From the NCBI RefSeq assembly GCF_005083345.1, contig NZ_CP034888.1, forward strand, positions 209,380 to 273,379: a DNA stretch of 64,000 bases, written 5' to 3'. How positions within the stretch are numbered: the first letter of the stretch is position 1; every line of letters starts with the position of its first letter. A program made the position numbers and the translations under genes. Source of the stretch: Buchnera aphidicola (Aphis nasturtii) (GTDB taxonomy: Bacteria > Pseudomonadota > Gammaproteobacteria > Enterobacterales > Enterobacteriaceae). The notes below the pieces were generated by a model. It was not told the DNA's origin. It saw nothing but the letters and a program-made list of their open reading frames with translations, and did no database searches. Positions 49,063 through 58,626 of the stretch are shown here, piece by piece.

Positions 49063-51501
49063 ATGTTAATTAAAAAATTTTTTATACTTTTTTTAATGTT
49101 TTTTAGTATGAATATTTATTCAAAAAATGTATGGACTATAAAAAACATTGAATTTCAAGGGTTAAGATATTTTTCAAAAGAAAAAGCATTAAAAAATATT
49201 TTATTTAATGTTGGTAGTGAAATATCTAAAAATGATATTCAAAAAATTATTAAGTCTTTATTTAAAACCGGTAAATTTGAAGATATTAAAGCATTTTTTT
49301 CAGAAAAAACACTGATCTTTAAAATAATAGAACGACCTTTAATTTGTGATATCAAAATTTTAGGCAATCATATAATTAAAAATACTGTTGTTAATAAATA
49401 TCTTAATCAATTAGGTATTAAAGTCGGTAAACAATATAATCCATATTTAAAAAATATATTTATGCAAAATATAAAAAATTTTTATCACCATATTGGAAGA
49501 TACCAAGCAAAACTTAAATTATTAATAACTTTTTCTTCAAATAATAGAATTCATCTAAAAATATTGATTGATGAAGGAAAGTTACTACAAATAAATAGTA
49601 TTAAAATTATTGGAAATAAAAATTTTTCTCGAGATAAAATAATTTCTTTATTTCAATTGCAAGATTATAAACCTTGGTGGAATTTTTTAGAAAAGCATGT
49701 TTATTATTCTGATCAATTAGAAAAAGATTTAAATAATTTAAATAAATTTTATTTAAGTAAAGGATATTATTATTTTCATATAGATAAAAAAACAGTTAGT
49801 TTTTTAAAAGGACAAAATAAAGTAGATATTACTTTATACATTTCTGAAGGAAATAAATATAAAATTAATTGTTTTTTTGTTAATGGTAATGTATTCCAGT
49901 ATTATGAAAAAATTAAAAGTCTTATTAACCTTAATAATAATGAATTTTATAATAAAGAAAAAATTGATTTAATAGTTCAAAAAATTAAGTATTTTTTATC
50001 TGAAAATGGATATATTAACTCTCAAATTTCAATTGATCCTAAAATAAATTTTCGAGACAAAACTATAATTTTAAATTTTAATATAAATATCAATCAACGT
50101 TATTTTGTGAATAAAATATCTTTTAGAGGAAATGAGTTAACTCAAGATATAGTTTTACGTCGTGAAATAAAACAAATGGAAGGTAAATGGTTTAATTTAA
50201 AATTAGTTGATTTAGGTAAAACATCATTAGAAAAAATAAAATATCTTCATGATGTTGAAATTATAAAAGATTTTTTACATAGTAAACATAATGCAGTTGA
50301 TATTACCTATGTATTAAAAGAACATCCTACTGGAACTGTGAACTTCGGATTAGGTTATGGTAAAGATAGTGGGTTAAGTTTTAATGCTTCTATTTCAAAA
50401 GATAATTTATTTGGATCTGGAAATTCTTTTAAAACTAGTATTATTAAAAATGATAATCAAAAATATTTAGATCTATTGCTTACATATCCATATTTTTTTG
50501 ATAATGGTACAAATTTAAATACTAGATTATTTTATAATGACTTTAAATACCATCTGGATGATATGTCAAATCTTACGAAGAAAACAGTTGGATTTGAAAG
50601 TGATTTAAGTTTTTTAATTAATGATTTTAATAGATTTAATATAGGTTTTGGATATACGCGTAATAGTTTAGTTAATAAAAATAGTATCATTAATAAAAAA
50701 GATTCAATTCACCGCGTTGATAAAAAAAATTTTTTAAGTGATAAAACTGAAATAATTAATGATCAATTTTTAGAAAATAGTTTAGTCAATGATTTTACTT
50801 TAAATTATTCATTTCTACATAATACTTTAAAAGATTTTTATTTTCCTATTTCCGGTAATCAAACTTATTTGAGCGGAAAAAACACTATTCCTGGTTCTGA
50901 TAACAATTTTTATAAATTTTTACTAGATACTGAACAATATATACCCCTAGATGAAACAAATAAATTTATATTTTTAGCTCATTTTAGAGCTGGTTTTGGA
51001 GATAGTTTCAATCAAGAAAAATTACCTTTTTATGAAAATTTTCATTCAAATAATTCAAATAATATTCGTGGGTTCCGTGTTAATACCATTGGTCCAAAAA
51101 AAAGTTACACTATTAAAAATGTAAAAGAATGTCTTGGATATAAAAATAATAATTCTTGTGAGTCTTTAGATGCAATTGGTGGAAATGCTATGGTTATTGC
51201 TAATTTAGAATTAATTGTACCAATTCCATTTTTTAAAGAAGAGTATACAAATGTTCTTAGGTCTTCATTTTTTTTAGATGCTGGTAATATTTGGGATACT
51301 CGATTCATACAAAAAAAAGATACTTCTAGTTTAAAGTTTTTAGATTTTTCTAATTTAAAAGATATTTACGCTTCAATTGGTTTTGCTTTGCAATGGTTTT
51401 CCCCTATTGGTCCATTAACATTTTCTTATGCTTATCCTATTCAAAAAAATGAAAATAATCAGTTAGAAGCATTTCAATTTAACATTGGTAAAAATTGGTA
51501 A
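49063..51501 (+). CDS. bamA: Outer membrane protein assembly factor BamA
   Basis: BamA inserts beta-barrel proteins into the outer membrane. The frame can be read from a TTG at 49009, but the ATG at 49063 gives a normal signal peptide ([21 protein letters not shown]) and 812 residues (810 in E. coli). Five POTRA repeats (about 25-420) are followed by the barrel, with the Omp85 motif [13 protein letters not shown] (conserved RGF, about 662-674), [14 protein letters not shown] and a C-terminal QFNIGKNW (final aromatic residue). A barrel assembly factor is kept even though no lipid A genes lie between bamA and dnaE, where E. coli has lpxD, lpxA and lpxB. Confidence 0.95.
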   Translation: MLIKKFFILFLMFFSMNIYSKNVWTIKNIEFQGLRYFSKEKALKNILFNVGSEISKNDIQKIIKSLFKTGKFEDIKAFFSEKTLIFKIIERPLICDIKILGNHIIKNTVVNKYLNQLGIKVGKQYNPYLKNIFMQNIKNFYHHIGRYQAKLKLLITFSSNNRIHLKILIDEGKLLQINSIKIIGNKNFSRDKIISLFQLQDYKPWWNFLEKHVYYSDQLEKDLNNLNKFYLSKGYYYFHIDKKTVSFLKGQNKVDITLYISEGNKYKINCFFVNGNVFQYYEKIKSLINLNNNEFYNKEKIDLIVQKIKYFLSENGYINSQISIDPKINFRDKTIILNFNININQRYFVNKISFRGNELTQDIVLRREIKQMEGKWFNLKLVDLGKTSLEKIKYLHDVEIIKDFLHSKHNAVDITYVLKEHPTGTVNFGLGYGKDSGLSFNASISKDNLFGSGNSFKTSIIKNDNQKYLDLLLTYPYFFDNGTNLNTRLFYNDFKYHLDDMSNLTKKTVGFESDLSFLINDFNRFNIGFGYTRNSLVNKNSIINKKDSIHRVDKKNFLSDKTEIINDQFLENSLVNDFTLNYSFLHNTLKDFYFPISGNQTYLSGKNTIPGSDNNFYKFLLDTEQYIPLDETNKFIFLAHFRAGFGDSFNQEKLPFYENFHSNNSNNIRGFRVNTIGPKKSYTIKNVKECLGYKNNNSCESLDAIGGNAMVIANLELIVPIPFFKEEYTNVLRSSFFLDAGNIWDTRFIQKKDTSSLKFLDFSNLKDIYASIGFALQWFSPIGPLTFSYAYPIQKNENNQLEAFQFNIGKNW

Positions 51502-51569
51502 TTAAATTTAATTTAATCGAATAAAATATATATTTAATTCCTAAAAATATTTTTTAAAAGGCAAATATT

Positions 51570-52031
51570 TTGAATTATAATTATAATATTTTATATATAA
51601 AAAAAATTTTGAAAATTTTACCACATCGGTATCCTTTATTATTAATTGATAGAATTTTAGATTTTAAAATATTTCATTATTTAAAAGCATTAAAAAATTG
51701 CACGATAAATGAACCTTTTTTTCAGGGGCATTTTTTAAAAGATCCTGTTTTTCCAGGTGTTTTAATTATTGAAGCTATGACTCAAGCAGCTGCTATTTTA
51801 ATATATAAGAGCATAAAAGGAAGTTTAAATATAAATAAATTATATCATTTTGTTGGAATTGAAAATGCGAGATTTAAAAAAAATATTATTCCTGGAGATC
51901 AGATATTTATTGAAGTATTTTATTTAGAAAATAAAAGAAATTTAATTAAATTTAAAGTCATTGCAATAGTAAATAATAAAAATATTTGTCATGCTACTAT
52001 TCTTTTTTATAAAAAAAACAATATTAAGTAA
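51570..52031 (+). CDS. fabZ: (3R)-hydroxyacyl-[acyl carrier protein] dehydratase
   Basis: FabZ dehydrates 3-hydroxyacyl-ACP in the fatty acid elongation cycle. At 153 residues it equals the family (151). Start is TTG at 51570, with AAAAGGCAA about 8 bp upstream; no ATG fits before the conserved KILPHRYPLLLIDRILDF (about 15-32). The catalytic histidine is in FFQGHFLKDPVFPGVLIIEA (about 51-70), whose last residues include the catalytic glutamate, followed by MTQAAAIL. In E. coli it lies among lpxD, lpxA and lpxB; only fabZ survives here, between bamA and dnaE. Confidence 0.95.
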   Translation: MNYNYNILYIKKILKILPHRYPLLLIDRILDFKIFHYLKALKNCTINEPFFQGHFLKDPVFPGVLIIEAMTQAAAILIYKSIKGSLNINKLYHFVGIENARFKKNIIPGDQIFIEVFYLENKRNLIKFKVIAIVNNKNICHATILFYKKNNIK

Positions 52032-52059
52032 AATGTTTTATATTAAATTTGGAATATAA

Positions 52060-55000
52060 ATGAGTGTACCAAAATTTGTTCATCTTCATGTGCATAGTGA
52101 TTATTCGATATTTGATGGACTATCTAAACCGGAGGATCTAGTAAAAAAAGCTATTTCTTTAAGAATGATGGCTTTAGCAATTACAGATTTTAGTAATTTA
52201 TATGGTGTAATAAAATTTTATAACTCTGCACATAAATTAGGATTAAAACCTATTATTGGTGCGACAGTAAAATTTATTTCAGAATTTATAAAGAATGATT
52301 TAGTAGAGTTAACTATATTAGCTGCAAATCAAGAAGGATATAAAAATTTAATTTCATTAATTTCTCGCGCTTATACAAAAGGATATATTAATAATAAATG
52401 TGTAACAATAGAAAAAAAATGGCTTGCAGAGCACAATAGCGGACTAATATTACTTTCTGGAGGATGCCAAGGTGAAATTGGAAAAATTTTATTGCGTAGT
52501 CAGTCTTTATGTATATCGTCTTGTTTGAAATTTTATGAAACATATTTTCCTTCTTCTTATTATTTAGAGTTAATACGAACAGGTAGAAAAGATGAAGAAA
52601 AATATTTACATCTAGCTGTAGATTTATCTTATTCTAAGAGTATTCCAGTAGTTGCAACAAATGATGTTTGTTTTTTAAAAGAAGAAGATTATAAAATTCA
52701 TAAAATTAGAATTGCAATTCATGAAGGGGAAATCTTAAAAAATTCTAAAATTCAAAGTAACTATAGTAAACATCAATTTTTAAAAAGTGAAGAAGAAATA
52801 TTTAATCTTTTTTCTGATATTCCTGAAGCATTAGCTAACAGCGTAGAAATCGCAATACGTTGTAATGTTTTTATATCTTCTGGTAAGTATTTTTTGCCTC
52901 AGTTTCCGACAGGTGAAACAAGAGCTAAAGATTATTTAATTACACAAGCTAAAAAAGGATTAAAACAACGTTTAAAAGCATGTTTTTCTAATGTTAAAAT
53001 AGATAGTAAAATTTACTTAAAATATCAAAATCGTTTAACTATGGAATTAGATATAATAAATAAAATGGGTTTTCCTAGTTATTTTTTAATTGTTATGGAA
53101 TTTATACAATGGGCAAAAAATAATAATATTCCAGTTGGACCTGGTCGAGGTTCAGGAGCAGGATCATTAGTTGCATATGCATTAAATATAACAGAAATAG
53201 ACCCTTTATTATTTAATTTATTGTTTGAACGTTTTTTAAATCCAGAACGCATTTCTTTGCCTGATTTTGATATTGATTTTTGTATGGAAAAAAGAGATAA
53301 AGTAATCGAACATGTTGCAGATAGATATGGTAGAAATGCAGTAGCTCAAATTATTACTTTTGGAACAATGACTGCAAAAGCTGTAATTAGAGATGTAGGT
53401 AGAGTTTTAGGTTATCCTTACGGATTTATTAATAATTTATCTAAGTTAGTACCTTTAGATCCAGGAATAACACTTGATGAAGCTTTTTCTAAAAAATCTG
53501 AATTATATAATCTTTATCAAAATGATGAAGATGTAAAAAAACTAATTGATATCTCTAAAAAATTAGAAGGAGTTAATAGAAATATTGGAAAACATGCCGG
53601 TGGTGTTGTTATTTCTCCTACTAAAATTACTGATTTTTGTCCATTATATTGCGACGAAAATGGGAAAAATCCTATAACTCAATTTGACAAAGATGATATT
53701 GAGTATGTTGGTTTATTAAAGTTTGATTTTCTTGGTTTACGTACATTAACAACTATTAGTTGTACGTTAAATATGATTAACGCAAAGTTATTTCCAGATA
53801 AAAAAGAAATTAACATTAACTCTATTTCTTTAGATGATAAAAAATGTTTTGATTTGCTAAAACAATGTAAAACTACAGCTATTTTTCAATTAGAATCTTA
53901 TGGAATGAAAGATTTAATCAAAAGATTAAAACCAGATTGTTTTGAAGATATTATTGCGCTTTTAGCGCTTTTTAGACCTGGACCATTACAATCAGGAATG
54001 GTGGATAATTTTATAAATCGAAAACATGGACATGAAAAAATTTCATATCCTGACAACAAATGGCAACATGTACTTTTAAAACCGGTGTTAGAATCAACTT
54101 ATGGAATTATTTTATATCAAGAACAAGTGATGCAAATCGCTCAAATTTTAGCAGGTTATACTTTAGGAAAAGCTGATATTTTAAGACGAGCCATGAGTAA
54201 AAAAAATGCACAAGATATGGCAAACCAAAGAAAAGCTTTTTTAGAAGGATCTAAAAAAAATGGTATTAACATTAAATTAGCAATAAAAATTTTTGATTTA
54301 TTAGAAAAATTTGCAGGATATGGATTTAATAAATCGCATTCTGTAGCTTATGCTTTAGTGTCTTATCAAACATTGTGGCTAAAGACATATTATCCTTCAC
54401 AATTTATAGCTTCTACTATGAATTCCGATATAGATAATATAGAAAAAATTATAACTTTAGTACATGAGGCATTTAATATGAAATTAAATATTATCCCGCC
54501 TAATATCAACTTAAGTAAATATGAATTTTACGTTGATAATTTTAATAATATAATTTACGGTCTTGGAGCTATAAAAGGAATAGGTGAAAATTCAATAAAA
54601 AGTATCATTGAGGAAAGAGAAAAAAATGGTTTATTTCATGATTTGTTTGATTTATGTACACGCTCTGATCCTAATAAAATCAATCGAAGGATATTAGAAA
54701 AATTAATTATGTCTGGCAGTTTAGATTCTATTAATAAAAATAGAAATGATTTGCTTAATTTAATTGAAGATGCTATTAAAGTTGCCAAAGAACATATAAA
54801 AATTAAAAATAATCGACAAGCCAGTCTTTTTGGTGGATTTCAAAATGAATTACATATGATAAAAAAAAATCATTTATCTCAATCATTGTATTCTGAATAT
54901 GATCAATTAAAAAATGAATATCAAGTCTTAGGTTTCTATCTCACAGCACATCCTATCGATCAGTACAAAGAAGAATTACAATACTATGTAGATAATTTAC

Positions 55001-55524
55001 AAAGTTCGATATTAAAATCTAGCAATAATAATCAAATATTTTTCGGAGTAGTAATTTCAATTAAAATAAAAATGACAAAAAATAAAAATAAAATAGTTAT
55101 ATTAGTATTAGACAATTATACGAGTCGTCTAGAAGTGATAGTTTTCAAGAAAATATTTAATACATTTGAAAAACTAATTAAATTAAATGAAATTTTAATA
55201 ATCAGAGGGATGATAGAACCAACTAAAAATTCAAAACTAATAGCATATGATATTATAAATTTAGTGTTAGCAAGAGAAAAATATGTTAAAAAATTAATTA
55301 TTATGTTTTCGAAAAAAAAAGATAAATTTTTCTTAGAAAAACTATATCAATTATTAGAAAAACAAGATAAAGGAAGTATTTTCGTTGATGTCTTTTTTAA
55401 AGAAATGCAGTCTTCTTTAAATTTAATAACAAAAATGAATTTTAATATTACTATTAATAATGAATTTTTACATGAGTTAAAATGTTTAGTTGGAACAAAT
55501 AATATAAAATTAAAATTTTATTAA
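52060..55524 (+). CDS. dnaE: DNA polymerase III alpha subunit
   Basis: This is the replicative polymerase. At 1154 residues it is full length (1160). An N-terminal PHP domain starts HLHVHSDYSIFDG (8-20); the palm has GPGRGSGAGSLVAYAL (about 364-379) and the catalytic aspartates in LPDFDIDFCMEKRDKV (about 400-415), with the third near QFDKDDIEYVGLLKFDFLG (about 543-561). Then come the fingers (ESTYGIILYQEQVMQIAQ), the tandem HhH (GLGAIKGIGENSI), the beta-binding region and a diverged OB domain. It follows fabZ by 28 bp and converges on proS with 8 bp between the stops. Confidence 0.98.
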   Translation: MSVPKFVHLHVHSDYSIFDGLSKPEDLVKKAISLRMMALAITDFSNLYGVIKFYNSAHKLGLKPIIGATVKFISEFIKNDLVELTILAANQEGYKNLISLISRAYTKGYINNKCVTIEKKWLAEHNSGLILLSGGCQGEIGKILLRSQSLCISSCLKFYETYFPSSYYLELIRTGRKDEEKYLHLAVDLSYSKSIPVVATNDVCFLKEEDYKIHKIRIAIHEGEILKNSKIQSNYSKHQFLKSEEEIFNLFSDIPEALANSVEIAIRCNVFISSGKYFLPQFPTGETRAKDYLITQAKKGLKQRLKACFSNVKIDSKIYLKYQNRLTMELDIINKMGFPSYFLIVMEFIQWAKNNNIPVGPGRGSGAGSLVAYALNITEIDPLLFNLLFERFLNPERISLPDFDIDFCMEKRDKVIEHVADRYGRNAVAQIITFGTMTAKAVIRDVGRVLGYPYGFINNLSKLVPLDPGITLDEAFSKKSELYNLYQNDEDVKKLIDISKKLEGVNRNIGKHAGGVVISPTKITDFCPLYCDENGKNPITQFDKDDIEYVGLLKFDFLGLRTLTTISCTLNMINAKLFPDKKEININSISLDDKKCFDLLKQCKTTAIFQLESYGMKDLIKRLKPDCFEDIIALLALFRPGPLQSGMVDNFINRKHGHEKISYPDNKWQHVLLKPVLESTYGIILYQEQVMQIAQILAGYTLGKADILRRAMSKKNAQDMANQRKAFLEGSKKNGINIKLAIKIFDLLEKFAGYGFNKSHSVAYALVSYQTLWLKTYYPSQFIASTMNSDIDNIEKIITLVHEAFNMKLNIIPPNINLSKYEFYVDNFNNIIYGLGAIKGIGENSIKSIIEEREKNGLFHDLFDLCTRSDPNKINRRILEKLIMSGSLDSINKNRNDLLNLIEDAIKVAKEHIKIKNNRQASLFGGFQNELHMIKKNHLSQSLYSEYDQLKNEYQVLGFYLTAHPIDQYKEELQYYVDNLQSSILKSSNNNQIFFGVVISIKIKMTKNKNKIVILVLDNYTSRLEVIVFKKIFNTFEKLIKLNEILIIRGMIEPTKNSKLIAYDIINLVLAREKYVKKLIIMFSKKKDKFFLEKLYQLLEKQDKGSIFVDVFFKEMQSSLNLITKMNFNITINNEFLHELKCLVGTNNIKLKFY

Positions 55525-55532
55525 ATTATTTT

Positions 55533-57245
55533 TTAATGCTTTAATTTTTGTTTCAGAAAAAAAATAATATCTTTTATATTAATAAGAATATTTGCTTTGC
55601 TTTTTCTTTCTCGGTATTCAATTTTCTCTTCATTGATATAACGCTGACTAATAATAATTTGATGTGGAATACCAATTAAATCTATTTCATTAAACATGAT
55701 ACCTGGTCTTTTATCTCGGTCATCTAAAATTACATCTATTTTTTCATTTTTAATTATTTCATATAGTTCTTCTGTAATTTTTTTGATTTTTTTACAATTA
55801 TTTATATTAACAGGTAAAATAGCTACTTCAAAAGGAGAAATACAATTCGGCCAAATGATACCTTTATTATCATGATTTTGCTCGATTATAGAAGCAATAA
55901 CCCGTGTTATTCCAATCCCATAACATCCCATATGCAAATTTTTTTGTTGTCCAAACTTGTCTTTGACTAATGTATTCATTTTTTTAGAATATTCTGTTTC
56001 TAACTGGAATATATGTCCAATTTCAATACTTTTTTTAATCTCTAAAGATTGTAATCCATCTGGTCCTACATCGTTCTTTGTAATATTTCTAATATCAACA
56101 ATAGTTGGAATAGGAATGTCTATATTCCAGTTTACATTAATAAAAAATTTTTCATTAATATTTGCTCCAATAGTAAAATTTTTCATATAATATACTGAAA
56201 CATCAGCAAATATTGGGATATTTAAGTTTAAAGGTCCTAAAAATTTTTTTTTGACACCTATTAATTTAATTGTTTCTTCTTCATTAATAAATTGTAATGG
56301 TTTTGAAAAAATATTCATTTTTTCTATTTTAAATAAATTTAATTCATGTTCTTCACGTATTAATAAAGCTGCAAATGAAGAATCTTGATTTTTATCTATT
56401 CGAATTAAAATAGTTTTTATTAAGTTTCGAATAGGATATTGAATTTCATGAATGTTTTTAATAGATTTTATACTTTTAATTATATTATGAATATTTTTAT
56501 TGTATTTTTTAAAAAAATTAATAGACTCTATTGATTGAGCTGTATTGATATTAGAAGAATATGATGTATTTTTTGAGAATACTATTGTGTCTTCGCCATT
56601 ATCAGATAAGGCTTGAAATTCATGAGAAATTTTACCACCCATTGATCCGGAATCAGCATTAACTACTCGAAATTGAAGGTTCATTTGGTTAAATATACTA
56701 ATATAACTTTGATAAAAGTTATCATAAGTTTTTTGTAGGCAATCTTTACTCATATGAAAAGAATAGGCATCTTTCATAGTAAATTCACGTGCTCTAATAA
56801 TTCCAAATCGTGGTCGTATTTCATCTCTAAATTTAGTTTGAATTTGATATACGATTAATGGTAGTTCTTGATATGAACGGATTTCATTTCCAATCAAATA
56901 AGTCACAACTTCTTCATTAGTTGGACCTAATATAAATTTTTGATTACGTCGATCAAAAAATTGTAATAATTCTTTTCCATATATGTTTAAACGACCACTT
57001 TTTTCCCATAGTTTTTTAGGTTGTATGATAGGCATAGAAATTTCTAAAGCATTTATTTTTTTCATTTCACGAGCGATAATTTGATTTACTTTTTTTAGTA
57101 TCTTTAAACCTGTTGGAAGCCAAATATATAAACCTGAAGATAATTTTCTGATCATTCCACTTCTAAGCATAAGTTGATGACTAATTATTTTCGTATCATG
57201 AGGAATTTCTTTTAAAGTTAGTAGTAAGTATTGGCTTGCTCGCAT
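55533..57245 (-). CDS. proS: Prolyl-tRNA synthetase
   Basis: A class II synthetase that charges tRNA-Pro. At 570 residues it equals E. coli (572), including the internal editing domain (about 225-405), which many reduced genomes lose. Motif 1 lies around GLYIWLPTGLKILKKV (about 38-53), motif 2 in KFRDEIRPRFGIIRAREFTMKDAYSF (about 137-162) and motif 3 in MGCYGIGITRVIASIIEQ (about 440-457), followed by the anticodon-binding domain (CISPFEVAILPVN onwards). It is a single-gene unit, divergent from flhB across a spacer holding a perfect 20-bp palindrome. Confidence 0.97.
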   Translation of the reverse strand: MRASQYLLLTLKEIPHDTKIISHQLMLRSGMIRKLSSGLYIWLPTGLKILKKVNQIIAREMKKINALEISMPIIQPKKLWEKSGRLNIYGKELLQFFDRRNQKFILGPTNEEVVTYLIGNEIRSYQELPLIVYQIQTKFRDEIRPRFGIIRAREFTMKDAYSFHMSKDCLQKTYDNFYQSYISIFNQMNLQFRVVNADSGSMGGKISHEFQALSDNGEDTIVFSKNTSYSSNINTAQSIESINFFKKYNKNIHNIIKSIKSIKNIHEIQYPIRNLIKTILIRIDKNQDSSFAALLIREEHELNLFKIEKMNIFSKPLQFINEEETIKLIGVKKKFLGPLNLNIPIFADVSVYYMKNFTIGANINEKFFINVNWNIDIPIPTIVDIRNITKNDVGPDGLQSLEIKKSIEIGHIFQLETEYSKKMNTLVKDKFGQQKNLHMGCYGIGITRVIASIIEQNHDNKGIIWPNCISPFEVAILPVNINNCKKIKKITEELYEIIKNEKIDVILDDRDKRPGIMFNEIDLIGIPHQIIISQRYINEEKIEYRERKSKANILINIKDIIFFLKQKLKH

Positions 57246-57314
57246 ATATTAAGATCTCAATAAAAATAAAAAGTTATTTAAAAATTAAAACATTTATTTT
57301 AATTATCAATACTA

Positions 57315-57334
57315 ATTCTATTATATAATAGAAT
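57315..57334. promoter_or_regulatory. Perfect 20-bp palindrome with TATAAT on both strands, between proS and flhB
   Basis: ATTCTATTATATAATAGAAT equals its own reverse complement. It lies in the 229-bp divergent spacer, 70 bp before proS and 140 bp before flhB, and contains a TATAAT in each direction (plus at 57324-57329). It may be a shared divergent promoter core or an operator. No clear -35 was found for either direction, so promoter activity is a guess. Confidence 0.4.
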
Positions 57335-57474
57335 ATTTTATAAGATATTTTTAATACTTTTAAATTTTAAGCATTAATTAGGTTGTATTAATAAAATATT
57401 CAAATGAATGTATTATGTTTTTTCTATTAATTCCTTATTAAATAAAACAATTATAATGGTTAAAAATATTTACA

Positions 57475-58626
57475 ATGAATCGTGATATGCATGAAGAAAA
57501 AACTGAACAACCAACTGAGCATCATATTAAAAAATCTCGAAAAAAAGGAAAAACAAGATATTCTCGAGAGTTAAATTCTTTGTTAATTTTAATAGTTGGA
57601 TTGTTAAATTTATGGTGGTTTGGAGATTTAATTGTACTTGAATTTAAAAAGATTTTATCTAATAGTTTTCACTTTAATAATAATATTATTTTTAATAAGC
57701 AAAACATTTTATTAAATATCTTTGTTTCTTTAAAAAAAATTTTTATTATTTTTACTCCATTTTTAGGATCTTTATTTTTTATAATTATAATACCTGCTAT
57801 TTTTTTTAGTGGTATTCAATTTAATTTAAAATCATTGAAATTTAATTTAAAAAAATTAAATTTAATAAACGGATTAAAAAGAATTTTTTCTTTAAAAATA
57901 TTCTTTGAGTGTTTTAAAAACATGTTAAAGTTGATTTTTATTGGAATTATAGTTTTATGGTACTTGTGGTTGCATTTTACTGAAATATTATTTTTTAACA
58001 TTAAAGATATTTTTTCTGCTTTTTCCTTTGGATTTGATACTATTATTCGTTGTTGTATTTTAACAATATTAGGATTAGTTCCAATTGTCGTATTTGATAT
58101 TTTTTGGAATCAGTTTCAACACTATAAACAATTAAAAATGACTCATCAACAAATTAAAGATGAATTCAAAGAACAAGAAGGTAATCCACATTTAAAAGTT
58201 AGAATTCGCCGTCAAATGAAAGAAAATTTTCGAAGAAGAATGATTTTAAATATTCCTAAATCTGATGTCGTTATCACTAATCCCATGCATTATTCTGTAG
58301 CACTTAGATATGATGAAACAAAAATGAATGCCCCTAAAGTAATAGCAAAAGGTATAGGTAATTTAGCTGTTCAAATACAGAATGTTGCTAACAAAAATGA
58401 TATTCCTATAATTTCTGCACCTGCATTAGCTCGCTCATTATATCGTTATGCAGAAATAGGACAATATATTCCTGGTCCTCTTTATAAAGCTGTTGCTGAA
58501 GTTTTAGCTTGGGTCTGGAAAGTAAGGAAATGGAAAAAAGAAGGTGGAATTTTTCCAGAAAAACCAAAAAACATATTCGTTCCATCAGAATTAAATTTTA
58601 CAGGGGAAAGAGAAAGTAATGGTTAA
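57475..58626 (+). CDS. flhB: Flagellar type III export protein FlhB
   Basis: FlhB is the export-gate protein that switches the flagellar secretion system from rod/hook to late substrates. At 383 residues it equals E. coli (382). It has an N-terminal EEKTEQPTEHHIKKSRKKGK tail, four membrane segments (about 35-215) and a cytoplasmic domain. The self-cleavage motif, normally NPTH, reads NPMH in VVITNPMHYSVALRYDE (about 266-282). The asparagine and proline that take part in cleavage are kept. It overlaps flhA by 8 bp. Buchnera keeps hook-basal-body and export genes without a filament, and the complexes are thought to serve export. Confidence 0.96.
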   Translation: MNRDMHEEKTEQPTEHHIKKSRKKGKTRYSRELNSLLILIVGLLNLWWFGDLIVLEFKKILSNSFHFNNNIIFNKQNILLNIFVSLKKIFIIFTPFLGSLFFIIIIPAIFFSGIQFNLKSLKFNLKKLNLINGLKRIFSLKIFFECFKNMLKLIFIGIIVLWYLWLHFTEILFFNIKDIFSAFSFGFDTIIRCCILTILGLVPIVVFDIFWNQFQHYKQLKMTHQQIKDEFKEQEGNPHLKVRIRRQMKENFRRRMILNIPKSDVVITNPMHYSVALRYDETKMNAPKVIAKGIGNLAVQIQNVANKNDIPIISAPALARSLYRYAEIGQYIPGPLYKAVAEVLAWVWKVRKWKKEGGIFPEKPKNIFVPSELNFTGERESNG

